From NCBI RefSeq assembly GCF_000447795.1, contig NZ_AUNI01000008.1, positions 1-64,000 of the forward strand: a stretch of DNA of 64,000 nt. Direction: 5' to 3'. Source of the DNA: Bacteriovorax sp. Seq25_V. GTDB lineage: Bacteria; Bdellovibrionota; Bacteriovoracia; Bacteriovoracales; Bacteriovoracaceae. Each line of letters opens with the position of its first letter. The stretch's first letter is position 1. This document shows, one piece after another, positions 36,478 to 45,024 of this stretch. Made by a program: the position numbers and the translations under genes. The notes beneath the pieces are model-generated. The model was not told the DNA's origin, did no database searches, and saw nothing but the letters and a program-made list of their open reading frames with translations.

Positions 36478-37971
36478 ATGAAGAGAAAGATGATTTTTAT
36501 TAGCTTATTAGCGACTGCACCCTTTGCTGCAGAGATAAAGGTTGATGCTACAGTAGTTTATACATCTCCTACAGGAGTGGAAGAAAAATGTACGATTTTG
36601 CCAGAAATTGTTGATGGTGACTACTCGAAATCTGATAAAGAGAAAGAAGAAAAGTTTTGCGAAGTTGATTTCTACGAGGATTCTAATTTTGGTTTGTGTC
36701 CAAAGACATGGTCTACTTCACCAGGAACAATAGTTTATAAATTAAAAGGAACATCATATGAAGGTTCTAAACAACTTTTTGAAAAAGAAGTTTGCGGAAC
36801 GTCGAAGACAAGATCATATAAGGCACTTGCAAAATTTAAAAATACAATGAATCAAGAAGGGACTAGTGGAACGTATGCGGCCTCGAATCTTCTCTATTAT
36901 CATTTTTCTAGATACCTTGATACATCAGTGAATATTCCGGTTTCTGTCTACCGTGAAATAGATAAGAGTGAACATTTAAAAAGAGCTAAGTTAGGGCAAT
37001 CATCATCTCCAGCTGGAATGATAAGAAATGGTTGGAAGTGGACTGTTGACGCAATTTTAAACCCTGATATTTACCGACCTACGAGTGACTTATTTACTGA
37101 TGATGGGGAGAAGGTATACGGAGTCATGTTAAAAGACTCTGGAGAGCGATATGGAGCTGAAATAAATGGTATAAGATCAAAGTGGGGATTACAATCTTCA
37201 ATTGATTTCAAAAATACTCCGGCATTTGTGGCCCTTGGAAGTTCTCTTGATGTTGAGACTGCAATTTCAAAAACACTTTCTAGTTATAATGAAAATATCA
37301 AGGCTGAAATCAAAAATCACAAGGGTGGTCTATTTAAAAAGAAAAATACTGAGGCCCTAAATAACTTAAACTATCTTTCTAAAGTTCTTCCATTAATCTC
37401 AAAAGAGCAGATGATTTTTTGGATGAAGGAATTAACAGAAATAACAATTCTCGATACCATTTTTTCTCAGCAAGATCGTATTGGTAATATTGACTATAAG
37501 TGGTACGCCTATTTTATTGACGAGAATGGAAAAGTTAAGAATGAGAAACTTGATAGTGATGTTGCTCTTTCGAAGAAATCATCTCTCCATTTCGAAGCGC
37601 CAAATAGTTCAAAGGTTGTTTTTATCCAAAGAACTCAACTTGGAGATAATGATGCTGGAGTGAGAAACGCATACATGAACTTCTCAAAGAGCGCGGGGTT
37701 AGTAGAGGCAATATCGCACTTAAATGCTAGGACATATGAGAGGGTTAAGGCCCTCGATGCTGACCTATCTTCTGAAGGGGAAATTTTCCAATACCTTTCA
37801 TCAAATTTTGGGTTAAAAACGAGTGAAATTACAAGTATTGTTAAGAATACAAACCATGTTTTTGGTATTTTAAAACAAAAATGTTTAAATGGATCTCTTA
37901 AGTTTGATCTTGAACCAAAAGAGTTCCTAAAAAATCAAAAAGTAGAAGGCAAAACTGTATCATGCGAGTAG
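36478..37971 (+). CDS. Secreted protein with kinase-like fold (FAM20/HipA type)
   Basis: 497 residues with a signal peptide (about 1-18). Residues 116-160 (YKALAKFKN, then YAASNLLYYHFSRYLDTSV, then PVSVYRE) have the layout of the N-lobe Lys and helix of FAM20/HipA/PI4K-like kinases. FSQQDRIGN (329-337) matches their DRxxN catalytic loop. LGDNDAG (388-394) could supply the metal-binding Asp. Such enzymes phosphorylate proteins or glycans outside the cytoplasm. This is an inference from motifs. The next gene is a lipoprotein phosphoesterase. Confidence 0.5.
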   Translation: MKRKMIFISLLATAPFAAEIKVDATVVYTSPTGVEEKCTILPEIVDGDYSKSDKEKEEKFCEVDFYEDSNFGLCPKTWSTSPGTIVYKLKGTSYEGSKQLFEKEVCGTSKTRSYKALAKFKNTMNQEGTSGTYAASNLLYYHFSRYLDTSVNIPVSVYREIDKSEHLKRAKLGQSSSPAGMIRNGWKWTVDAILNPDIYRPTSDLFTDDGEKVYGVMLKDSGERYGAEINGIRSKWGLQSSIDFKNTPAFVALGSSLDVETAISKTLSSYNENIKAEIKNHKGGLFKKKNTEALNNLNYLSKVLPLISKEQMIFWMKELTEITILDTIFSQQDRIGNIDYKWYAYFIDENGKVKNEKLDSDVALSKKSSLHFEAPNSSKVVFIQRTQLGDNDAGVRNAYMNFSKSAGLVEAISHLNARTYERVKALDADLSSEGEIFQYLSSNFGLKTSEITSIVKNTNHVFGILKQKCLNGSLKFDLEPKEFLKNQKVEGKTVSCE

Positions 37972-38005
37972 TCGTGTAAAGCTTACCAAAGCTGATATAA
38001 TTTTT

Positions 38006-38030
38006 AGGTGGCCTAGGATTGGCCACTTTG
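38006..38030 (+). terminator. Intergenic hairpin, possible terminator or attenuator
   Basis: GTGGCC (38008-38013), a 7-base loop, GGCCAC (38021-38026), then TTTGTAT. It sits between the kinase-like gene and the phosphoesterase gene, just before the AGGAGG of the latter. Confidence 0.5.
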
Positions 38031-38048
38031 TATATCCAGGAGGGATCT

Positions 38049-39143
38049 TTGCGTTCGTTCAAAAATCTTGTTTTTCTTCCAGTTATTTTATCAACATTAG
38101 TCTCTTGTAACCAAGAGGATCTTTCAAAAATCAAAGAACAATTAAAAGAAGAACTCAAAGAGGAAGTTGTCGATGATACTGCACCGACAACACCAACAAC
38201 ACCATTGCCAACTGAATCGGAAGATTTAAAAATTGTAATTATCTCAGACTTAAATGGAAGTTATGGTTCGGTAGATTATAATTCTCGTATTGACGTTGCT
38301 ATCTCAAAAATCAATGAAGTAAGGCCAGACCTTGTTCTTGTGACTGGAGACATGGTAGCAGGTCAGAAGAAGGGACTAAATTATGAGGCCATGTGGGATG
38401 GATTCCATCGCACAGTTACAGTTCCTCTTTCGATGGCCGGAATTCCAGTTTTTGTGACGCCTGGAAATCATGATGCTTCAGCGTATTCAGGTTTTGAGCA
38501 GGAAAGAGCGATTTATAAGAGAGAGTGGGAGAGTTACCAGTCTGATTATATTCAAGACTACGATCAAATTACAAAAGTTGATATGAGCAATTACCCTTTC
38601 TATTATTCTTTCGCATTTAAAGGTACATTATTTATTTCATTAGATGGGACAAAAACTTCAGAGTTAGATAGTACTCAGAAGGCCTGGTTACTATCCCAGG
38701 TAAAAACACCTGTTGAATATAAAAATAAAGTAGTCTTCTCACACTTACCGTTTCACCCGGTAGCGCAAGGACGGGAGAATGATTACATCCGTGATGCTTC
38801 AAACTCTCTTTATAAGGAGCTTAAGTCTTCTGGAGTTAATCTCTTTTTATCTGGTCACCATCATTCATACTATCCAGGAGTTTACGATGGAACCCGTTTT
38901 GTTTCTCAATCATGTCTCGGCAGCGGGCCGAGAAAGTTAATTTCAAGTTCAAGTACAAGTAAGTATAGCTTTACAATGGTCGATTTTAGCGATGGTATTA
39001 AGGTAGATGCTTATGATTATCCAAGCTTCAAAAAACCTGTGCCAAGAAGCTCGCTACCAAGTAAAATTAAATCACCTAAGGGTGGATATCTTAACCGCGA
39101 TGATACTGTCTTTAGTAACGTATCTATCGGTAATCTCGAATAG
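38049..39143 (+). CDS. Metallophosphoesterase, predicted lipoprotein
   Basis: 364 residues from a TTG at 38049, chosen because AGGAGG ends 5 bases upstream and a lipoprotein signal ending LVSC follows directly. A Thr/Pro linker (TAPTTPTTPLPTE) leads to the calcineurin-type domain: LVTGDMV, TPGNHDAS, SHLPFHP and SGHHHSYY. The first motif, normally DxH, reads SDLNGS, so the His ligand is Asn. Likely periplasmic, substrate unknown. Neighbour to the kinase-like gene. Confidence 0.85.
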   Translation: MRSFKNLVFLPVILSTLVSCNQEDLSKIKEQLKEELKEEVVDDTAPTTPTTPLPTESEDLKIVIISDLNGSYGSVDYNSRIDVAISKINEVRPDLVLVTGDMVAGQKKGLNYEAMWDGFHRTVTVPLSMAGIPVFVTPGNHDASAYSGFEQERAIYKREWESYQSDYIQDYDQITKVDMSNYPFYYSFAFKGTLFISLDGTKTSELDSTQKAWLLSQVKTPVEYKNKVVFSHLPFHPVAQGRENDYIRDASNSLYKELKSSGVNLFLSGHHHSYYPGVYDGTRFVSQSCLGSGPRKLISSSSTSKYSFTMVDFSDGIKVDAYDYPSFKKPVPRSSLPSKIKSPKGGYLNRDDTVFSNVSIGNLE

Positions 39144-39156
39144 AATATTCTTAAGT

Positions 39157-39184
39157 CCTCTTCTTAATAACCGATAAGAAGAGG
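39157..39184 (+). promoter_or_regulatory. RNA hairpin that hides the ribosome binding site of the next gene
   Basis: CCTCTTCTTA (39157-39166) pairs perfectly with TAAGAAGAGG (39175-39184) around an 8-base loop. The right arm is the purine-rich leader that touches the ATG at 39185. There is no T-run, so a translational switch fits better than a terminator. Confidence 0.5.
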
Positions 39185-39994
39185 ATGCTAAGATTCATTT
39201 TTATAACTATTTCTTTTTTATTTTTCTCTAGTTGCGCTGATGATAATTCGGCACTTGAATATCATGTTTTAATTAACAAAACACAATCAAGCTCTAATTT
39301 AAACCTGCTCCTAAAGCGTGCAACTAAACTCACTGTTGAAGTTATCTATGAAGCTGGAGCTCAGCCTTATACTGAGAATCAGATGAATCGCAATCAACCT
39401 CTTTGGAATCTCTTAGAAAATAACATCAAGGCAATCTACGAGGCCCGTGGAATGACTGTAGACTTGGTTATTCCAAAGCTTGCAAAAGATATGAAGATGG
39501 TTGATACACAAGATAAAGATAGTTGGACGGCCGATGAAATTTCCAGTTTTATTGCTGCAAACAGAGTTCATTCGCCAAGTGAGACTGAAGGAGTCATTTA
39601 CGTCTTATTTGTTAATGGTCATTTTAATAATGGTGAATCGATAAATCGAAATGTCATTGGAGTCAATGTTACAGGAACCACAGATATTGCTATCTTCAAA
39701 GATGTTGTTAAAAATATGGGACCTGTACAAGATGGAATGGTAGCAAAGTTCTCAGAGCAGTCTACTCTTGTTCATGAATTCGGTCATGCGATGGGGCTTG
39801 TTAATAATGGTGTAAATCAAGTGAGTGAGCATCATGATAGTGAGCATGGAGCCCACTGCTCTAATCCCTCTTGTGTTATGTACTGGATGAATGAAGGAAC
39901 GTCGAAGATGGTTGATTACGTAAATGAGTATATAAAAACTGGCGATGAAGTAATGTTCAAGGCCAGTTGCCTGGAAGATATAACTAATTACTGA
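39185..39994 (+). CDS. Lipoprotein zinc metalloprotease (metzincin-like)
   Basis: 269 residues. The lipoprotein signal ends FFSSC. VHEFGHAMGLVNNG is an HExxHxxG zinc motif. HGAHCSNPSCVMYW follows about 30 residues later and resembles the HC-x4-CVM region and Met-turn of archaemetzincin-like enzymes. Probably anchored to the membrane facing the periplasm or exterior. The start codon touches a hairpin. The gene overlaps a convergent serine protease gene by 7 bases. Confidence 0.75.
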   Translation: MLRFIFITISFLFFSSCADDNSALEYHVLINKTQSSSNLNLLLKRATKLTVEVIYEAGAQPYTENQMNRNQPLWNLLENNIKAIYEARGMTVDLVIPKLAKDMKMVDTQDKDSWTADEISSFIAANRVHSPSETEGVIYVLFVNGHFNNGESINRNVIGVNVTGTTDIAIFKDVVKNMGPVQDGMVAKFSEQSTLVHEFGHAMGLVNNGVNQVSEHHDSEHGAHCSNPSCVMYWMNEGTSKMVDYVNEYIKTGDEVMFKASCLEDITNY

Positions 39995-40962
39995 GCTTTC
40001 GCTGCAGTTCTTTCTTTGTATGCTTTTAGAGCTTTTGTCACTAAGTGAATCTTTGTACCAGTCTCACCAGAAGCTTTTCCTCTCATTGTTACATTACATG
40101 TACCATCAACAGCATCACATTTATTAGGAGTAATACACTCTCTTTCTTTATCGAAGTAATAGTCTGTTTCGCCACTGACTAAGATTCCAATGGCCTCTCC
40201 ATAAAAGTTAAAAATTGGCGATCCAGAATTTCCACCGAAAGTATCAAGATTTGTAATAAAGTTATTTGGGTGCATATTATGTACAACCTTCGCTCCGGCA
40301 GCTAGTTTTAGTGGTAAACCAGTTGGGTGTCCTACAACAAAAATCTGAGTTCCCGCTTTATAGTCAGAAACTTCAGAGCTAAGTGTTAGAGCTTGTTTTC
40401 CAACAGTTTTTCTGTCGAGCTTAATAACAGCATAGTCAGCCTCTGTTGTATAAGAGGCATCGATGATTTGAGAACATCCATAGACATCATCTTTTGGGAA
40501 GTTGATACCATCTTTGGATTCTGAATTGTCTTCATATCCAAATACCCAACGTGCATTGAAGCATTGGTAATTCATTTTATCTTGAACTTTGTTACCATAG
40601 TTTAGTACACAATGTCCTGCCGTCACAAGAATGTCTTCTTCAACTAAAAATCCTGTACAAGTAGGTAGTGTTGCTTGTTCTCTAAATTTAAAATCATCGC
40701 AAGTTGTTCTTCCTCTATATGATGTAAGGTCTCCGTAGTAGAGAACCTCTAATAGTTCTTTGTCTTCACTTTCTTTGAGTACACTTCTACTAGCGAGTCC
40801 TGCTACTGAATTCCTTAAGTAGCTATATGGAGTATGTCTAAGCTCAAGACGGTTATCAACACCGTAGACGACTTTATTAATACTTGGTGACTTGCCAAAA
40901 GCGTTAGCGCCCTGTGATAGAAGTGAAAGAGCAAGAGCAGAGATACTAAAAATTTGTTTCAC
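39988..40962 (-). CDS. Trypsin-like serine protease (S1), secreted
   Basis: 324 residues with a signal peptide (about 1-22). The triad is visible: His in LVTAGHCV, Asp in ADYAVIKLD and Ser in GGNSGSPIFN. The GNSGSP motif and the length resemble the V8/glutamyl endopeptidase branch. A region between signal and protease (about 23-90) may be a propeptide. Five or more cysteines suggest disulfides. Confidence 0.92.
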   Translation of the reverse strand: MKQIFSISALALSLLSQGANAFGKSPSINKVVYGVDNRLELRHTPYSYLRNSVAGLASRSVLKESEDKELLEVLYYGDLTSYRGRTTCDDFKFREQATLPTCTGFLVEEDILVTAGHCVLNYGNKVQDKMNYQCFNARWVFGYEDNSESKDGINFPKDDVYGCSQIIDASYTTEADYAVIKLDRKTVGKQALTLSSEVSDYKAGTQIFVVGHPTGLPLKLAAGAKVVHNMHPNNFITNLDTFGGNSGSPIFNFYGEAIGILVSGETDYYFDKERECITPNKCDAVDGTCNVTMRGKASGETGTKIHLVTKALKAYKERTAAKAQ

Positions 40963-41197
40963 GAAAATTCCCCCAATATATGAATACGACGTTTTCGCAC
41001 AGGGCAGTAGTTTATACTAGTTAAAGTGGTTTATACTGTAGAATTTATAGCCATCAATATTAAGTGTTTAAAAAGATGAACACATTAAATTGGCAGGACC
41101 AATTTTTAATGCTCTCTGTGATTTCAGATTCTTACGTGCATATACTTGAGTTATATATTAAGCTGTCCGATAATTTAAGAAGAGATTAGGAGAAGTT

Positions 41198-41845
41198 TTG
41201 AGAAGCGAGAAAGCATTTGTCGACATTAACAAAAAAGACCATATCAACTCGATTTTGAATAAGATCTTTAAAAGTGCGAAACCATTACAAGTTTGGCAAA
41301 AAGAAGAGCCCCTTAGACAGAAGGCCAATGGTGTACTTAAAAGTCTCCAGCTTTCACAAAATTATATTGAATTAGAATCAACTGAAGTTAATGGTTTCCT
41401 AGATTTTAAAAATGATGAAATATTCTTCTATTCTGAATATCGCACGACCATCTTTAAATCAAAAATAAAATATAAAAACAATGGGAGAACAATTGTTATC
41501 GAGTATCCAGAAATGGTTAAGATTGAGGAAGCCCGTACTCAACCTCGAACACGTTATGGTATCAGCACAGAGCATCGAATTGAAGCCCTCTTTGAATATA
41601 ATGATGGGAAGAAAGTTATTCAAAATGACGTTCGTGTCCTTGATTCAAGTGATGATGGTTGTGCAATTCTCATCTCAAAACACTTTGGCCAAAATCTTGT
41701 AGTTGGTGGAAAAGTTGTTGTGATGAATTCAAGTGTTGAGGGTCTGAAAAAAAGGGCCGGGCTGATTAGATCGATTACATTGTTTAAGAATACACTAACA
41801 GGTGAAAGCTGTTTTAGACTTGGAGTTCAACTCCTTACGAGATAA
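41198..41845 (+). CDS. PilZ-domain protein
   Basis: 215 residues with a TTG start after TTAGGAGA. An N-terminal YcgR-like region is followed by a C-terminal PilZ domain: RTQPRTRYG (RxxxR-type c-di-GMP motif) and LDSSDDGCAIL (D/NxSxxG motif). It should bind cyclic di-GMP and report its level to a partner, often in motility or adhesion. The monocistronic gene is closed by a terminator. Confidence 0.7.
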   Translation: MRSEKAFVDINKKDHINSILNKIFKSAKPLQVWQKEEPLRQKANGVLKSLQLSQNYIELESTEVNGFLDFKNDEIFFYSEYRTTIFKSKIKYKNNGRTIVIEYPEMVKIEEARTQPRTRYGISTEHRIEALFEYNDGKKVIQNDVRVLDSSDDGCAILISKHFGQNLVVGGKVVVMNSSVEGLKKRAGLIRSITLFKNTLTGESCFRLGVQLLTR

Positions 41846-41846
41846 T

Positions 41847-41897
41847 AAAATTGGAGCAAGGCTAGGGGGGGAGGACCTCACTCCAATTTTTATTTTT
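41847..41897. terminator. Bidirectional terminator with long loop
   Basis: AAAATTGGAG (41847-41856) pairs with CTCCAATTTT (41881-41890), followed by TATTTTT. It lies between the convergent PilZ gene and the gene ending at 41900. The loop is G-rich. Confidence 0.85.
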
Positions 41898-41899
41898 AC

Positions 41900-42355
41900 C
41901 TAAAGCTCTACTAATAGCTCTTCTAGGTCAAATGTCTTGTTTTCAATTTGTTCCTTGATCAGATCAAGTCCTTCAAAGTTAATCGTATCGATATCGATAT
42001 TCTCAAGTTGCGATTCAATTAGCTTAATTTCATTAATTAGCCCTTCTACAGCGATTGGCTCAGAGCGATCCATATTTAACTTTTCAACTGTTGATACTCT
42101 CATTAGAAGCTCAAGTGTTTCTTGTTTCAACTCTTCGACCTTATCTATTTTCATATTGTACATTGCTGCTTCGATTTTTCCTTTAGTCAGGTCATAGTCG
42201 AAACCTTCGAAGTTCTTTGCTGCATTTAAAGCAATAAGGTTCTTTGCTGTTGGCAAGCCTTTTACATGCTTGAATTTAATTCGTGCATCACTTTCATCTG
42301 GAAATTTTGCGAATGCGGATGAAGCTAAAATAAGTAGTAGTGCTAGTTTTTTCAT
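41900..42355 (-). CDS. Small secreted helical protein, unknown
   Basis: 151 residues with a clear signal peptide (MKKLALLLILASSAFA). The mature part is acidic and helical (LNMDRSEPIAVEGLINEI) and lacks cysteines. No family recognised. It is divergent from the biosynthetic cluster. Confidence 0.75.
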   Translation of the reverse strand: MKKLALLLILASSAFAKFPDESDARIKFKHVKGLPTAKNLIALNAAKNFEGFDYDLTKGKIEAAMYNMKIDKVEELKQETLELLMRVSTVEKLNMDRSEPIAVEGLINEIKLIESQLENIDIDTINFEGLDLIKEQIENKTFDLEELLVEL

Positions 42356-42448
42356 ATTTATTTCCCTTTAAGTTGAGTTTTTTAGATATTACCAAATTAA
42401 AACTATCGGGTAATTGTTTCTGGTAATCTTTTTAGGCCTGTCAAAATG

Positions 42449-42478
42449 TTAGACACTTTTTGAAAGTGAGAATAAAAT
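42449..42478 (+). promoter_or_regulatory. Candidate promoter of the carboxylase operon, possibly leaderless
   Basis: TTAGAC (42449-42454), 18 bases, TAAAAT (42473-42478). The expected start of transcription falls at about 42485, the A of the ATG. No ribosome binding site precedes that ATG, which agrees with a leaderless message. Inferred from motifs only. Confidence 0.4.
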
Positions 42479-42484
42479 AAACAT

Positions 42485-43867
42485 ATGAAAATTAATAAGA
42501 CCAAAAGAATTGGTTTGAATATTGACTCATGGATAGAGGCGCTTCTTGATGAAAATAGTCTCGAAAAAGTATTTTTTAGCAATGAGATTTCTGTGTTTTC
42601 TGGACTAGGCACTATCCACGACCGTCCTGTTGCTTTCTATGGTCATAATCCAAAGATTGATCAAGGCTTTGTCTCCTCTATTGGGGCACAGAAGATTGTT
42701 CAAATTATGGACCTGGCATTTGAGAGGAAGATCCCACTTATATCCTTTGTCTGCTCTCCTGGTGTGAGTGTAAGTGAAGGTCTTGCTAGTGGTCATGAGT
42801 ATACTCAGGTCATCGTTAGAAATATAAAATACTCTGGTATTATTCCACAAATCTCAATTGTTCTTGGGACAACGATGGGAGCGACGGCCTATTCGGCTAC
42901 ACTTAGCGACTTTGTTCTTTTTAATAAGTCACGTTCAACTTTAATGGTAACGGGGCCGAGTGTTATTGAAAAAGTAATTGGTGAAAAAGTTTCTATTAAG
43001 GAGCTTGGTGGAAGTGAGGTTCATGCACAGACTACAGGGATTGCAGATTTTGTAGATAAAGACATAGCGTCTCAAATTTCGCGTGCCCGTGCTCTCGTGA
43101 GTTTCTTGCCTGCGAATGCATTAGACAGACCCCCGGCCCGTACAGCTGTTCATCCTATTGATAACATGCCAAGTGTTCCAGTTAATTCTAAAGAATCATT
43201 TGAGATGAAGGAATTTGCACTTTCTCTATGTGATGCAGGAGAGTTCATGGAACATCGTGCAGAGTATGGAAAAAGTATGCTTTGTCTCTTTGCATATATT
43301 GGTGGCCAGCCATTTGGCATTATGGCAAATCAGTCTAAGTTTAATGCCGGAGTTATCGATTGTGATACCAGTATTAAATCTTCTCGTTTCTTAAGACTAT
43401 GTGATGCTTATAATCTTCCAATTATAAATCTCATTGATGTTCCAGGCTTTATGCCTGGAAAAACTCAAGAGCATTTAGGACTTTTGCGGCATGGCGCCTC
43501 TCTTTGTCAGGCAATGCAAACCACGACCCTTCGCTATAGTGTCGTTGTTCGTAAGTGTTATGGAGCAGCAGCATTCATTATGATGCAAACTCGTGCTCAG
43601 GGGGGCCAATATGTTTGGGCCTTAGATAATTCTAAGATTGCGGTTATGGGACATGATGGAGCAGCTTCAATGCTTGAGGCTCAAATGAGTCCCGAACAAT
43701 ATTATGATGATTATGAGGATCCTGAAATTTCTAAGAAGCTTGGTATTGTTGATGAGATTATCTCTTCAACCCAGCTTCGTGATGCAATCATAGAAAGGTT
43801 TAGGCAGGATTCAATGGTTAATCCCAATGACCTTGATAATAAGAAAATGATTAATATTACTCCATAG
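42485..43867 (+). CDS. Acyl-CoA carboxylase, carboxyltransferase subunit
   Basis: 460 residues, the fused alpha/beta carboxyltransferase of the propionyl/acetyl-CoA carboxylase type. Key family segments are SPGVSVSEG, TTMGATAYSAT, GGSEVHAQTTGIAD (the acyl-CoA loop) and NLIDVPGFMPG. It transfers carboxyl from biotin to an acyl-CoA, probably to make malonyl- or methylmalonyl-CoA. The biotin carboxylase subunit is four genes downstream, so this looks like a dedicated carboxylase for the cluster. The N-terminus is shorter than in PccB. Confidence 0.9.
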   Translation: MKINKTKRIGLNIDSWIEALLDENSLEKVFFSNEISVFSGLGTIHDRPVAFYGHNPKIDQGFVSSIGAQKIVQIMDLAFERKIPLISFVCSPGVSVSEGLASGHEYTQVIVRNIKYSGIIPQISIVLGTTMGATAYSATLSDFVLFNKSRSTLMVTGPSVIEKVIGEKVSIKELGGSEVHAQTTGIADFVDKDIASQISRARALVSFLPANALDRPPARTAVHPIDNMPSVPVNSKESFEMKEFALSLCDAGEFMEHRAEYGKSMLCLFAYIGGQPFGIMANQSKFNAGVIDCDTSIKSSRFLRLCDAYNLPIINLIDVPGFMPGKTQEHLGLLRHGASLCQAMQTTTLRYSVVVRKCYGAAAFIMMQTRAQGGQYVWALDNSKIAVMGHDGAASMLEAQMSPEQYYDDYEDPEISKKLGIVDEIISSTQLRDAIIERFRQDSMVNPNDLDNKKMINITP

Positions 43868-43880
43868 GAGAGTTATAGGT

Positions 43881-44144
43881 ATGAAGCAATTTAATGATGA
43901 TGATTTAGAATTTCTAATTTCTGCAATTGAAGAAACTGATGATGTTTTTGTAAAGCTTCCTGTGGGGAGAATCCGTCCAGAGCACGACCTTGCAAAAGAT
44001 CTCGGGCTTGATTCTCTTGGAAAGATTAATCTCTTCTATGAAATCTCAGATAGACTGGAAACAGATGACGAGGAAGAGGAAACTCTTGATTGGAAACAGG
44101 TGCGAGATATTCTTAGCTATATTCACGAAAATAGAAATGACTAA
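43881..44144 (+). CDS. Acyl carrier protein
   Basis: 87 residues, acidic. DLGLDSLGKINLFYEI holds the 4'-phosphopantetheine attachment Ser45. TAGGAG lies upstream. It is one of two ACPs in the cluster and differs from housekeeping ACP, implying a dedicated acyl intermediate. Its 3' end overlaps the next gene by 8 bases. Confidence 0.9.
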   Translation: MKQFNDDDLEFLISAIEETDDVFVKLPVGRIRPEHDLAKDLGLDSLGKINLFYEISDRLETDDEEEETLDWKQVRDILSYIHENRND

Positions 44145-45024
44145 ATTCGCAGTTGTTGACATAACTCAGGAGGAGTTTTGGAAAGTTCCAAAATTCTTCA
44201 TTGATGGCCTTAAAAGTGAATTTCCTACACTGGAGTTGATTCACGTCAAAGATATACTCTCATTGAAAAAAGATATTGAGGACTGTCAGGTCTTGATTTC
44301 GATTCCAACCCTTCCAAGTGTTGTGAAGAGATTAAACTCAACAGAGGCAATTTTTATTATTGGTTCGGGGATTCCTGAATCTGTATTACAACTCAAAAAG
44401 AAAAAACCAGAGCTTAAAATTTTTAATATGTCTGGTATCAATGCTTCTAGTGTCGCCGACCAGGCAATATATTTGACTCTAAAAGCGACTCGAGCAGATG
44501 GATTTAAGACACTTCCACGGCGAATAGATAAACTATCAATGCTAGTCATTGGAACTGGCCATGTGGCCTTAAATATTGACAGTCGTTTCAAAGATTCTTT
44601 TAAAACTGTCACTTTGGCCGGGAGAAGTAACCCAGGTATCAAAAACTATCTTAGTTTTAATGATCTTGATTCAGAGGTTCTTTCTTCGTTTGATATTATC
44701 GTTTTGGCCATTGCTTATAATGATGAAACAGCAAGAATATTAGATTTAAACTTTTTAAAAAATCTTAGAGAAGATGCGATTGTCATTAATGTTGCTCGAG
44801 CTGAATTTTTCTTAGAAGAAGAACTTGTCGAAATTCTTAATGAACGTAAGAATCTTCTCTATCTAACAGATCTTACGCAACCAGAGTTTTACCCTGCTGA
44901 TGGAGTTTTAAATAGTTTGAATAACTTTTATAATACTCCTCATATGGGTGGTACCTATGACTCAATCTGGGAAGACTATCTTGTTAGTATAAAGAAACAG
45001 TTAAAGGATTACTTAAAATGCTAA
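44137..45024 (+). CDS. D-isomer-specific 2-hydroxyacid dehydrogenase-like
   Basis: 295 residues from the ATG at 44137, which overlaps the ACP stop. The NAD-binding motif reads MLVIGTGHVALNI. The catalytic set is visible: Arg in INVARAEFF, Glu in TQPEFYP and His in NTPHMGG. These enzymes interconvert 2-ketoacids and 2-hydroxyacids. The GTGHVA loop and the weak N-terminal domain show it is a divergent member. In this cluster it may make or use a 2-hydroxy-acyl building block. Confidence 0.82.
   Translation: MTKFAVVDITQEEFWKVPKFFIDGLKSEFPTLELIHVKDILSLKKDIEDCQVLISIPTLPSVVKRLNSTEAIFIIGSGIPESVLQLKKKKPELKIFNMSGINASSVADQAIYLTLKATRADGFKTLPRRIDKLSMLVIGTGHVALNIDSRFKDSFKTVTLAGRSNPGIKNYLSFNDLDSEVLSSFDIIVLAIAYNDETARILDLNFLKNLREDAIVINVARAEFFLEEELVEILNERKNLLYLTDLTQPEFYPADGVLNSLNNFYNTPHMGGTYDSIWEDYLVSIKKQLKDYLKC

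Noticed and set aside
44286-44642. Open antisense frame (118 codons) inside the 2-hydroxyacid dehydrogenase gene
   Set aside because: The plus strand carries NAD-binding and catalytic motifs; the antisense frame has none.
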